Of a stretch of 64,000 bases of DNA, positions 26,619-34,213 are shown in pieces. The notes under the pieces are model-generated. The model searched no databases, was not told where the DNA came from, and saw nothing but the letters and a program-made list of their open reading frames with translations. The translations under genes were made by a program, and so were the position numbers. How positions within the stretch are numbered: the stretch's first letter is position 1; each line of letters begins with the position of its first letter. The DNA lies in the NCBI GenBank assembly GCA_963727955.1, contig CAVSII010000001.1, positions 62,001 to 126,000 on the forward strand, given 5' to 3'. Origin of the DNA: Bog-756 sp963727955. GTDB taxonomy: Bacteria > Actinomycetota > Acidimicrobiia > Acidimicrobiales > RAAP-2.

Positions 26619-27725
26619 ATGGAGTCAGCGCAGAGCGATGACGCGACGCCGGATTGGCGGCCCGGCGCTGTCAGCGTGCTTCCCCAGCGCACTCCGCTCG
26701 GACCGCCCCCGAGCCGGGGTGATCCCGCCGTCGAACAGGGTGATCCCGCCGTTGAAGAGGAACTCGAGGCCGCCTTCCGTACCGAGCTCGATGATCCCGA
26801 GCTGGTTGTTTCCCCCGGCTACATCGGTCATGAGCGACGGGCGCCAGGCTGGCGGGCACGTCTGGCCCGGGCCACCTTCCACCAGCGCCGTTCGCTGCTC
26901 ACCCTCGAGTTCGCGGTGGCGGCCATCGTCCTCCTCTTGATCGTGGTCACCGTGCTCCAGGTTGGGATCCGGTCTCGTCCCACCCCCGCTGCCACCGCCT
27001 CCGCCGCCGTCACCCGGGCCCCGGCCCGGGCCAGCGTTCGCCGAGCCACGGCGCCGGCCCGCGCCAGCGTTCGCCGGGCGACGGCACCGGCCGCCGCCAC
27101 CACGACTCCGACCCCCGCCACCACGGCGCCGGCTCCCACCACGACCGTGCCGGCCCCCACCACCACGGCGGCACCGCCGCCGCCGGCCGCTCCAGCCGCC
27201 GTCGCCGCACCGCCACCGGCCGCTGTGGCCCCCACCCCGGCGGCCACCACGCCCGATCAACTCGGTCAGCAGGCTCTGGCTCTGGTCCGCTACCCATGGC
27301 AGAACATCCCCGGGTACAGCATTCAGTTCCTGCCCATCGCCGACGCACCGTCACCCGGCTTCTACGGCAATACCACCTTCACCTGGGGCCGACCTGGCGG
27401 CACTTCGGTCCTCTATGTCTATGCCGGGGAGGCGGTGGACACCTTGGCCGGCATCATCGGCTTCGAGATCGGCCATGAGGTCGACGCCGCCGCCGTGGAG
27501 CCCCAAGGGGGAGAGGCCCAGATCGAGAACATCCTGGGCATCCACCCGGCCAGCTGGGCTCCCGACTGCGACTGCGCAGAGCAGGGCTTCCTTTCGGGGT
27601 GGTACGCAGCCGCCTTCTCCAACTACTGGTCACCGGGCGTGGGCGACTGGAGCACGATCGCCCCCGAACCGAGTGGCGGGGTCCTGGCCGCCATTGAGAC
27701 CTGGCTCAACCCGACCATCTCCTGA
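26619..27725 (+). CDS. Membrane-anchored protein with degenerate zinc-protease-like domain
   Basis: 368 residues. A cytoplasmic N-terminus with DDPELVVSPGYIGHERRAPG precedes one membrane helix (LEFAVAAIVLLLIVVTVLQVG, about 88-110), a long Pro/Thr/Ala stalk with repeats, and an outside domain from about 208. That domain has VLYVYAGEAVDTLAGIIGFEIGHEVDAA, shaped like a HEXXH metallopeptidase helix, but the first His is Phe282 (F-E-I-G-H). ASWAPDCDCAEQGFLSGWYAAAFSNYW follows, like the family's C-terminal helix. I infer a pseudo-protease or an enzyme with altered metal use; its substrate is unknown. Neighbours suggest an envelope role. Confidence 0.72.
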   Translation: MESAQSDDATPDWRPGAVSVLPQRTPLGPPPSRGDPAVEQGDPAVEEELEAAFRTELDDPELVVSPGYIGHERRAPGWRARLARATFHQRRSLLTLEFAVAAIVLLLIVVTVLQVGIRSRPTPAATASAAVTRAPARASVRRATAPARASVRRATAPAAATTTPTPATTAPAPTTTVPAPTTTAAPPPPAAPAAVAAPPPAAVAPTPAATTPDQLGQQALALVRYPWQNIPGYSIQFLPIADAPSPGFYGNTTFTWGRPGGTSVLYVYAGEAVDTLAGIIGFEIGHEVDAAAVEPQGGEAQIENILGIHPASWAPDCDCAEQGFLSGWYAAAFSNYWSPGVGDWSTIAPEPSGGVLAAIETWLNPTIS

Positions 27726-27829
27726 ACCGAAACACTGTGCGCCGTGTCCACACGCTCCGCCCTGTTACCGTCGGCAGTCTCATCGGTAACTCGGTATGCC
27801 GGCAGCCCTGACGTTGCCCGACGATCACC

Positions 27830-29077
27830 ATGCGCATAGCCCTCCTTCCCAGCTCGTATCTCCCTGCACTCGGCGGAGTGGAGGAGTTGACCCGGCACCT
27901 CGCCCTCTCCCTGCGCCTTGGGGGCGACAACGTGGAGGTTTGGACTCTCCTCCCCGACGATTCTCAACCGGAGACCGTCGAGATCCTCGACGATCTGGTG
28001 GTTCGACGGCTGCCCATGCCCCTACCCGCCACCAACTGGCCCGCCATCCGTCGGTCGACCACGACCGGTCCACGGACCCTGGCGTCCCTGCGGAGCGCAG
28101 TGGCCGCCTTCCGCCCCGACGTCCTCCACGTGCAGTGCTTCGGACCCAACGGCACCTATGCCACTGCGCTCTCCCGCGTCACCGGGATCCCACTGGTGGT
28201 GACCCTGCAGGGGGAGACGGTGATGGACGATGCCGACATCTTCGAGGAGTCGCGATCGTTGCGGACCTCACTGCGGCTGGCCCTGCGGCGGGCCGCCGCT
28301 GTCACCGCCTGCTCGGCCTTCACCCTGGCCGACGCCGAACACCGGTTCGGGCTGGAGGAGGGCCGGGGCCAGGTCATCTTCAACGGGGTATCCGTGGAGG
28401 GCGGTCGTCCTTCGGGGGAGGAGGGAGAGGCCGAGGCCGTCCCGGGGATCGGTGAGCGGCTGACCGGCGTGGCCGGGCGTCCCTACATCTTCGCCCTCGG
28501 TCGTATCGTCGAGAAGAAGGGCTTCGATCTCCTTCTCGAGGCCTACGCCGGGCTGGATCCCGAGAGGCATGAGGTCGAATTGGTCGTCGCCGGCACCGGC
28601 GGCGCCGTCGATGGGCTCAGGCAGCAGGCCGTAGGGCTCGGCGTGGAGGACCGGGTACATCTGGTGGGCCGTCTGGATCGACAGGCCGTAGCCGAAGCCA
28701 TGGCCGCCGCCACCCTCTTCGTGATGCCCAGCCGGGTCGAGCCGTTCGGGATCGTGATCCTCGAGGCATGGCGCGCCGGCGTGGCCGTGGTGGCCAGCAA
28801 TCGGGGTGGCGCATCCGAGTTCGTGCGTGACGGGCAGGACGGAGTTCTGGTGGACCCCTTCGACACGCCGGCCCTCACCGCCACCCTTGACCGCCTCCTG
28901 GGCGATCCGGTGGAGCGCAACCGGATCGCCGCCACCGGCCCGACCCGGGTCGACGACTTCTCGTGGCCGCGGGTCGCCGCCGCCTACGGCTCCGTCTATC
29001 GCTCGGTGGTCGGTGCTCCGGCCGATCAAAATCGGGCCCCGTCGGGAACAGCTGCCGCCAGTGGGGGTGTCCGATGA
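27830..29077 (+). CDS. Glycosyltransferase family 4
   Basis: 415 residues, GT-B fold. The opening MRIALLPSSYLPALGGVEELTRHLA is the classic GT4 acceptor-domain start; VLHVQCFGPNGTYATALSRVTG and TLQGETVMDD follow. The donor domain has FALGRIVEKKGFDLLLEAYAG, VVAGTGGAVDGLRQQA and EPFGIVILEAWRAGVAVVAS with the EX7E pair. The 3' end (TGA) overlaps the ATG of the acpS-like gene by four bases, so the two are coupled in one operon with the ACP. The sugar is unknown. Confidence 0.88.
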   Translation: MRIALLPSSYLPALGGVEELTRHLALSLRLGGDNVEVWTLLPDDSQPETVEILDDLVVRRLPMPLPATNWPAIRRSTTTGPRTLASLRSAVAAFRPDVLHVQCFGPNGTYATALSRVTGIPLVVTLQGETVMDDADIFEESRSLRTSLRLALRRAAAVTACSAFTLADAEHRFGLEEGRGQVIFNGVSVEGGRPSGEEGEAEAVPGIGERLTGVAGRPYIFALGRIVEKKGFDLLLEAYAGLDPERHEVELVVAGTGGAVDGLRQQAVGLGVEDRVHLVGRLDRQAVAEAMAAATLFVMPSRVEPFGIVILEAWRAGVAVVASNRGGASEFVRDGQDGVLVDPFDTPALTATLDRLLGDPVERNRIAATGPTRVDDFSWPRVAAAYGSVYRSVVGAPADQNRAPSGTAAASGGVR

Positions 29078-29652
29078 GCGGGCTGACGACCGACATGGCC
29101 CGGGACGTGCAGGACTGGATCGCCGATGTGGTGCCCCATCCGGCGGTCCCCGATGGTGGCGGGGGCCGGCCCATGGTGCGGGTGGGCATCGATCTGACCT
29201 CGGTGGATGAGGTGGCCGCATCGATCGCCCGGTTCGGGGATCGCTACGTGGCGCGGATGTTCACACCCCACGAGCAGGCGTTCTGTCGCATCGGGGACGG
29301 ACCGGAGGCGAACCGCCCCTACCGCGTCGAATCGCTGGCCGCCCGGTTCGCGGCCAAGGAGGCGGTGCTCAAGGTTCTGCGCCCCACCGGCCCGCGGCCC
29401 CCGTGGCGCGACATCGAGGTGTACCGGACCGACGGTGGATGGTGCGAGTTGCGCCTGTCGGGGTCGGCGGCGGGTCTGGCCGCACGGGCCGGCATCGACC
29501 GGTGGTCGGTGAGCCTCACCCATCACGAGGCCTTGGCCGCCGCCGTGGTGGTCGGGATGTGTTCTGCGGAGGCACCGGACTCAGGGACCACTGCCGGTGC
29601 GGAGGTCGGGGCAGAGAGTGGCCGGATCACGAGCGGGGAGCACGACCAGTGA
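29074..29652 (+). CDS. Holo-[acyl-carrier-protein] synthase-like phosphopantetheinyl transferase
   Basis: 192 residues. VRVGIDLTSVDEVAASIARFGDRYVARMFTPHEQAFC (the Mg-binding Asp in GIDLTSVDEV) and SLAARFAAKEAVLKVL (Trp/Phe-x-x-Lys-Glu motif) are the two signatures of the AcpS family; VSLTHHEALAAAVVVG is the third block. It would move 4'-phosphopantetheine from CoA to the carrier-protein serine. About 35 residues precede the AcpS core, and a 30-residue Gly/Glu tail follows. It overlaps the upstream GT4 stop (ATGA) and lies 63 bp before the ACP, its obvious substrate. Confidence 0.85.
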   Translation: MSGLTTDMARDVQDWIADVVPHPAVPDGGGGRPMVRVGIDLTSVDEVAASIARFGDRYVARMFTPHEQAFCRIGDGPEANRPYRVESLAARFAAKEAVLKVLRPTGPRPPWRDIEVYRTDGGWCELRLSGSAAGLAARAGIDRWSVSLTHHEALAAAVVVGMCSAEAPDSGTTAGAEVGAESGRITSGEHDQ

Positions 29653-29723
29653 GGCTGACCCCGTCTCCGGCCGATCACTGGTCCGATGTTCACTGGCCCG
29701 ACGAATGGAGAGACCATGGATGA
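29649..29723 (+). CDS. 24-codon mini-ORF bridging acpS-like and ACP genes
   Basis: GTG at 29649 overlaps the acpS-like stop (GTGA) and the frame ends at 29723, eight bases into the ACP gene. The encoded peptide is rich in Asp, Trp and Pro (two His/Trp-Trp-like repeats, DHWSDVHWPDEW). It may exist only to carry ribosomes between the two genes; peptide function is unknown. Confidence 0.3.
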   Translation: MRLTPSPADHWSDVHWPDEWRDHG

Positions 29724-29955
29724 GACCATTCGGGTGGTTCTGGCCGAGCACGGCCGCCTCGGGGTCGACCCGGCCTCGATCGACGACAACGCCGACCTCT
29801 TCGAGGCGGGGATGACCTCCCACGCCAGCGTCAACGTCATGTTGGCCCTCGAGGACGCCTTCGACATCGAGTTTCCCGAGGAAATGCTTAAGAAATCGAC
29901 CTTCGAGTCGATCGCCGCCATCCGGGCCGGACTCCTCGAGGTGACCGGGAGCTAG
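29716..29955 (+). CDS. Acyl carrier protein, atypical Thr-Ser-His phosphopantetheine site
   Basis: 79 residues with the four-helix ACP layout. The usual Asp-Ser-Leu at the start of helix 2 is Thr34-Ser35-His36 in LFEAGMTSHASVNVMLALEDAF, and Ser35 should carry the prosthetic group; IEFPEEMLKKSTFESIAAI is the recognition helix region. The GMTSHASVN pattern resembles carrier proteins that serve amino acid:carrier-protein ligases rather than fatty-acid synthase ACPs (family knowledge). No adenylating enzyme is adjacent. ggagaga precedes the ATG. Its location among polysaccharide genes suggests acyl or aminoacyl decoration of the glycan. Confidence 0.85.
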   Translation: MDETIRVVLAEHGRLGVDPASIDDNADLFEAGMTSHASVNVMLALEDAFDIEFPEEMLKKSTFESIAAIRAGLLEVTGS

Positions 29956-29965
29956 GCCGTCGGCC

Positions 29966-29994
29966 GGCCCCGAGAAGGGGGACTCTCTGGGGCC
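29966..29994 (+). terminator. GC-rich hairpin after the ACP gene
   Basis: ggccccgaga pairs with tctc-t-ggggcc across an 8-nt loop, with one bulged T. It lies 11 bp after the ACP stop. No U-run follows, so it is a structure-only terminator candidate. Confidence 0.45.
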
Positions 29995-30064
29995 CTCGGG
30001 TCCGGTCTCACCGACCCTCCAGCCCCAAACGTCCGACCGGTCCAGTCTGATCCGTGCGGACCGG

Positions 30065-30093
30065 TTCAGCCCGGGCTCGTACCTGTCGATAAT
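30065..30093 (+). promoter_or_regulatory. Candidate promoter of the sugar-transferase gene
   Basis: ttcagc (30065-30070) and gataat (30088-30093) are spaced by 17 bp. Downstream, imperfect 15-bp repeats (gttctggcggacgtg type, about 30172-30212) lie before the likely start. Confidence 0.45.
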
Positions 30094-30246
30094 CGGGCAT
30101 GGACTCTGCCCCAATTCGCGATTGTGCCAATGGTTGCTGTGCGTTTAGCATGGAATTCTCTGGCGGACACAGTTCTGGCGGACGTGGTTCTGGTGGACGT
30201 GGTTCTGGTGGTTGATCTTCCGGGCAGAACGGGAGAAGGCCAGCGG

Positions 30247-31827
30247 GTGACCGGTGCAGGAAAGGGCAGGCCGGCTGGGATGGCGATACTTGATACGGAG
30301 AGTGGCCGAGCCGACACGCTCATCGGTAGTAGGGCGCCAGGCGTCATCCGGGCACCAGGCGTCATCAAGAGGCGCGTCGAGGAGATCGTCGCTGCCGACG
30401 CCGGAGTCGGTGACCATGCCGGGGCCGTGGCCCGGGTCCGGCGCCACGTTCTCCGCCGCCTCCTCATCGCCGACGTCATCGGTCTGGCCGCCGCCGCCTT
30501 CGTCGGGCCGTTGCTGGTGTCGCTCATATCCTCCAACCCCGACAGCGCGGCCGACCACAGTCGGAACATCTATCTGATCAATCTGGCCGTCATCCCCCTG
30601 TTCATCGGCGCTTTCGCCGTCTACGGCTTGTACCGGGGGGTGACCAGGCGCATCACCTACAGCGTGTTCTCCGACCTGCGGAACATCCTTCACGCTCTCA
30701 TGATCAGCGGCTTCCTGTACGCCATCGTGGCTTACATCACCCGGAAGAACTCCCATCTGGAGTCGCTGACCGTGGGCAAGGTGGCCGCCATGTGCCTGGT
30801 GGCCATGATCGCGGTGCCCGTGGCTCGCGTGGTGACCTTCGGCCTGGCCGGGCGGGCCTCGGTCGGTTCGGTGCCCATCATCGTGGTCGGCACCGGAAAG
30901 CTGGCTCAGACCGTGGCCAGCCACCTGCGTGCCCATTCGAGTGTCAACTTCGTCGGGTACGTGGACGACAACCCGTTGGGGGGTAGCGACGTCCTCGGCG
31001 AGCTCGAGGATCTCCCCGCCCTGTGCCGGCAGTACGGCGTGGCCCGGGTGGTGGTGTGTTTCTCCCGCACCCATCCGGAGCGCACCACGGAAATGCTGAA
31101 GGGCCTGGCTGGCCAAGTGGCGGTATCCATCGTCCCCCGGTACTACGAGCTGGTGACCAGTCGCTCCCATGTCGAGGATCTTTCCGGGCTCACCATGCTG
31201 GATATCGCTCCGGCTTCGATGACGGCCGGATCGCGTTTCTTGAAGCGCTCATTCGACATCGTGGCCTCGTCACTGATCCTGTTGGTCGCCTCACCCTTTT
31301 TCATCGTGGCCGCGGTTGTGATCAAGGCCACCAGTCCGGGGCCCGTGTTCTTCCGCCAGGTCCGCACCGGACGCGGGGAGCATCCCTTCTCCATGTTGAA
31401 GTTCCGCACCATGTACAACGACGCCGAGGAGCGTCGACAGGAGATCGATCACCTGAACGAGGTCGACGGGCCCCTGTTCAAGGTGCAGAACGACCCCCGG
31501 GTGACCCGGATCGGTCGCTTTCTGCGCCGTACCAGCCTCGACGAGTTCCCCCAGCTCCTCAACGTATGGGTGGGGGATATGTCCCTGGTCGGCCCTCGGC
31601 CCTTCGTCGTCTCCGAGGCCATGAAGATCGAAGGCTGGGCCCGCAAGCGGTTCGAGGCCCGGCCGGGCATGACCGGACTGTGGCAGGTCTCGGGGCGCAA
31701 CGAGCTCTCCCATCTCGAGCTGTGCCGCCTCGATTACCTCTACGTGGCCTCGTGGTCGTTCTGGTGGGACGTGCAGATCCTCTGGCAGACACCCACTACC
31801 ATCTTCCGGGGCCGGGGCGCCTCCTGA
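30247..31827 (+). CDS. Polyprenyl glycosylphosphotransferase (initiating sugar transferase)
   Basis: About 526 residues. Four to five N-terminal membrane segments and a Rossmann-like middle (VPIIVVGTGKLAQTVASHLRAH, FVGYVDDNPLGGSDVLGELEDL) precede the catalytic bacterial-transferase domain: RFLKRSFDIVASSLILLV, SPGPVFFRQVRTGRGEHPFSMLKFRTM, RFLRRTSLDEFPQLLNVWVGDMSLVGPRPF and RPGMTGLWQVSGRNEL. It would place the first sugar-1-phosphate on undecaprenyl phosphate. I prefer GTG 30247, 7 nt after gggagaagg; the frame is open to GTG 30124, covering repeats that look non-coding. Confidence 0.9.
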   Translation: MTGAGKGRPAGMAILDTESGRADTLIGSRAPGVIRAPGVIKRRVEEIVAADAGVGDHAGAVARVRRHVLRRLLIADVIGLAAAAFVGPLLVSLISSNPDSAADHSRNIYLINLAVIPLFIGAFAVYGLYRGVTRRITYSVFSDLRNILHALMISGFLYAIVAYITRKNSHLESLTVGKVAAMCLVAMIAVPVARVVTFGLAGRASVGSVPIIVVGTGKLAQTVASHLRAHSSVNFVGYVDDNPLGGSDVLGELEDLPALCRQYGVARVVVCFSRTHPERTTEMLKGLAGQVAVSIVPRYYELVTSRSHVEDLSGLTMLDIAPASMTAGSRFLKRSFDIVASSLILLVASPFFIVAAVVIKATSPGPVFFRQVRTGRGEHPFSMLKFRTMYNDAEERRQEIDHLNEVDGPLFKVQNDPRVTRIGRFLRRTSLDEFPQLLNVWVGDMSLVGPRPFVVSEAMKIEGWARKRFEARPGMTGLWQVSGRNELSHLELCRLDYLYVASWSFWWDVQILWQTPTTIFRGRGAS

Positions 31828-31897
31828 TCACGGGACCCGCTCCCGCCACCCACGCCGGACCGGTGGCACCCGCCCGCCCTGCCGGTACACCCGACCG

Positions 31898-33001
31898 TCA
31901 ACTTGCGGACCGCTCTTCGCCCACCACCGCCCGCATGCGCTCGACGAACCGCTCCGGTGCGTAGCCCCGGGCGTGAGCCATGAGGGTGTCGGGTTGCCAG
32001 CGGCCAGCCCTGAGCTTTTCGACCGCCTCGGCGATGAGGGCCGGTTCGGGTTGCTCGAAGAACACCCCGGTCTCCCCTTCGACCGTCGTGTCCAGGAATC
32101 CACCCCAGCGGAGGGCGGCGGTGGGCTTTCCGAAGGCAGCCGCCTCCACCGGGGTGAGCCCGAAGTCCTCGTAGGAGGCAGCCACCAGGCCGGCCGACGA
32201 CCCGTAGAGCCAGCGGAGGCTGGCATCGTCGACCCGCCCGAGAGCGGTCACGTTGGGTGGGGCGGCGGCACTGATCTGTTCAGCCAGCGGCCCGGATCCC
32301 ACGATGACCAGACGGACGTCGGGGAGCCGGCGGAAGGCCTCGGCGACGTACTCGACGTTCTTGTAGGGGAGCAGACGGGAGACGCACAGGAGGAAGCCGG
32401 GCTCGATCCCCGGAACAGCCTGCCGGTCAGCGGCAGGGTCCACGTCGATCGGCGGGGGGAGCACCTCCGCCTCGATGCCGTAGAGCTCGGCCACCCGCCG
32501 GCGGACGGCGTTGGAGTTCACCAGGTAACGATGGGCCGACGCCGCCGCTCGGCGGTCCCACCGCCGTAAGGGCGGCGTCACCAGGGACAACAGTGTCCCC
32601 GCGGCCGCCGGGCTGCCGGCCAGGTAGCGCTCGGGCTGGTAGAGCCAGCGGGCCGGCGTATGGCAGTAGACGATCTTGCGGCCGCTGGCCCGGGCGCCGT
32701 GGGCCCACCCGCTCGACGAACAGATGGTCACCTCGGCCTCGACATGCAGTCCTGAGAAGGCCGGGGCCAGAAGGGGCAGGGCCAGGCGGTGGTGCGCCCG
32801 CAGGGGGGGCACCCTGTCGAGCCCCAGGGTGCGGATGTCGAGTTCGTCGAACTCGGGGAAGGTGCCGGCCGGGTCGTAGAGGGAGGTGGCCAGGGGCGCG
32901 GTCGGAAAGGCTGCGGCCAGGGCCAGGACCACTCGCTCCGCCCCCCCTCGTTGGGTGAGGTAGTCGTGGACCAGGGCGACGCCCCCCGCCTCGAGTCGCA
33001 C
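31898..33001 (-). CDS. Glycosyltransferase family 4
   Basis: 367 residues. VALVHDYLTQRGGAERVVLALAAAFP opens the acceptor domain, and GRKIVYCHTPARWLYQPERYL is a strong marker of the mannosyltransferase-like GT4 subgroup. The donor domain has FLLCVSRLLPYKNVEYVAEAFR, VIVGSGPLAEQI and YEDFGLTPVEAAAFGKPTAAL with the EX7E pair. GTG 33001 follows gaggagg at good spacing. It is convergent with the initiating transferase and divergent from the tyrosine phosphatase. Confidence 0.88.
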   Translation of the reverse strand: MRLEAGGVALVHDYLTQRGGAERVVLALAAAFPTAPLATSLYDPAGTFPEFDELDIRTLGLDRVPPLRAHHRLALPLLAPAFSGLHVEAEVTICSSSGWAHGARASGRKIVYCHTPARWLYQPERYLAGSPAAAGTLLSLVTPPLRRWDRRAAASAHRYLVNSNAVRRRVAELYGIEAEVLPPPIDVDPAADRQAVPGIEPGFLLCVSRLLPYKNVEYVAEAFRRLPDVRLVIVGSGPLAEQISAAAPPNVTALGRVDDASLRWLYGSSAGLVAASYEDFGLTPVEAAAFGKPTAALRWGGFLDTTVEGETGVFFEQPEPALIAEAVEKLRAGRWQPDTLMAHARGYAPERFVERMRAVVGEERSAS

Positions 33002-33148
33002 GGAAACCTCCTCTTTCTCGCTCTTGTCCCAGGTGTGGGATCGGGTGGGCCTCGGGCGGAACCCGCTTCCCTTGTCGGACCCGAGCGTATGCGCCGGAGT
33101 GAATGGGGTTGGAATGTGGGCGACGATGGGTGACCCGATCCCGGACGG

Positions 33149-33154
33149 TACAAT
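33149..33154 (+). promoter_or_regulatory. -10 hexamer TACAAT before the tyrosine phosphatase
   Basis: TACAAT ends six bases before the GTC codon at 33161, where the phosphatase homology begins. This is the spacing seen at the leaderless starts elsewhere in the window. Confidence 0.45.
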
Positions 33155-33160
33155 CCGGTC

Positions 33161-33739
33161 GTCAAGGTCCTCTTCGTCTGCACCGCCAATCTCTGCCGGT
33201 CCCCGATGGCCGCCGCCCTCTTCACCGAGCAGATCACCAACCTGGCCGAGCCGGTCGAGGTCTCCTCGGCAGGCCTGCATGCCGGCGAGATCGCCGGAAC
33301 GGGAGAAGTCCCGCCGGAGGTGGTCGAGGTCATGACCCCCTACGGCATCGACATGACCGGCCACCGTTCCAGAGAGCTGACCAGGCCGCTCGTGGCCGAC
33401 GCCGACCTGATCATCGGCATGAGCCGTCGCCACGTCCAAGAGATCGTCCTGCTCGACCCGCCGAGCTGGCCCAAGGCCTTCATGCTGAAGGAACTGGTCC
33501 GTCGGGGGGATCTCACCGGCCCCCGTCGCCCCGACCAGGGCATCCGGTCGTGGATCGATGTGGCCCACGGGGACCGGACCCGGACCTCGCTGGCCCATCG
33601 GTCAGCTGCTGACGAGGTGCCCGATCCCTACGGGCAGAGCCTCGACAGATACCGTGGAACTGCGGCCGAGCTGGCTCGGCTGACCGCCCATCTCACCGGA
33701 CTACTGTGGCCCGAGGCGGTCGTCATCCCCTCGGTTTGA
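33161..33739 (+). CDS. Low-molecular-weight protein-tyrosine phosphatase, no normal start codon
   Basis: 192 residues from the GTC at 33161. The P-loop CX5R is complete (Cys at 33179, C-T-A-N-L-C-R-S, Arg at 33197) and the acid DPYG is present at VPDPYGQ. It should dephosphorylate tyrosines, most likely of the Wzc-type autokinase in this locus. No ATG, GTG or TTG occurs in frame between the stop at 33131 and the ATG at 33206, and a start at 33206 would delete the active site. Either GTC is used, possibly leaderless after TACAAT, or the base is a miscall of GTG. The internal region is longer than in Wzb (GDRTRTSLAHRSAADEVPD). Confidence 0.8.
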   Translation, partial: VKVLFVCTANLCRSPMAAALFTEQITNLAEPVEVSSAGLHAGEIAGTGEVPPEVVEVMTPYGIDMTGHRSRELTRPLVADADLIIGMSRRHVQEIVLLDPPSWPKAFMLKELVRRGDLTGPRRPDQGIRSWIDVAHGDRTRTSLAHRSAADEVPDPYGQSLDRYRGTAAELARLTAHLTGLLWPEAVVIPSV

Positions 33740-33832
33740 TCGGGGGTACCGTCCCAACTCGGCCGGCGGAGACCGATGGTCGGACTGTGGAGGGGATGTG
33801 CAGGGGTCAGGGCAAGATGCGATCATGGACCG

Positions 33833-34204
33833 GTGATCGACGGTTGTGAGATTCGGGAGATGCCCGATGGCGGCAGGGAGTTCGTGCTCGAAGAGCCATC
33901 CCTCTCCTTTATCCGCATCGACGACCAGTCCCATCTTCAATTCGGGCAAACCGAAGTGGTGATAGGGAGCCCCTTTGAGGTGGAGATCGGGGGCCTCGCC
34001 TATCGCCTCGACCCCCGCAACACAAGCCACCTCGGACCGTTCGTGTCGCTCTTCCCTGGCTCGGTGCGCTGGTTGTGGACGTCGGCCGGGGGGCGGCTGA
34101 CGGCCGTTTTTCGCAGCGGGGCCCGGCTGATCGTGACCCCTGATGCCTTGATCAAGGCATGGTCGGTGGGGAGCGTCTACTGCATGCCCAGCGCCCGAAG
34201 CTGA
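33833..34204 (+). CDS. Conserved hypothetical protein, small beta-rich (DUF6188-like)
   Basis: 123 residues, no signal or membrane segment. The sequence alternates short strands and turns (LSFIRIDDQSHLQFGQTEVVIG, FEVEIGGLAYRLDPRN, LTAVFRSGARLIVTPD). It ends in a short tail with YCMPSARS. I tentatively link it to DUF6188 proteins from memory and give no function. The GTG at 33833 overlaps a three-codon frame (ATG at 33825, stop 33834-33836), a pattern seen at other genes here. It is convergent with the epimerase gene. Confidence 0.6.
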   Translation: MIDGCEIREMPDGGREFVLEEPSLSFIRIDDQSHLQFGQTEVVIGSPFEVEIGGLAYRLDPRNTSHLGPFVSLFPGSVRWLWTSAGGRLTAVFRSGARLIVTPDALIKAWSVGSVYCMPSARS

Positions 34205-34213
34205 GCGGGGCCG

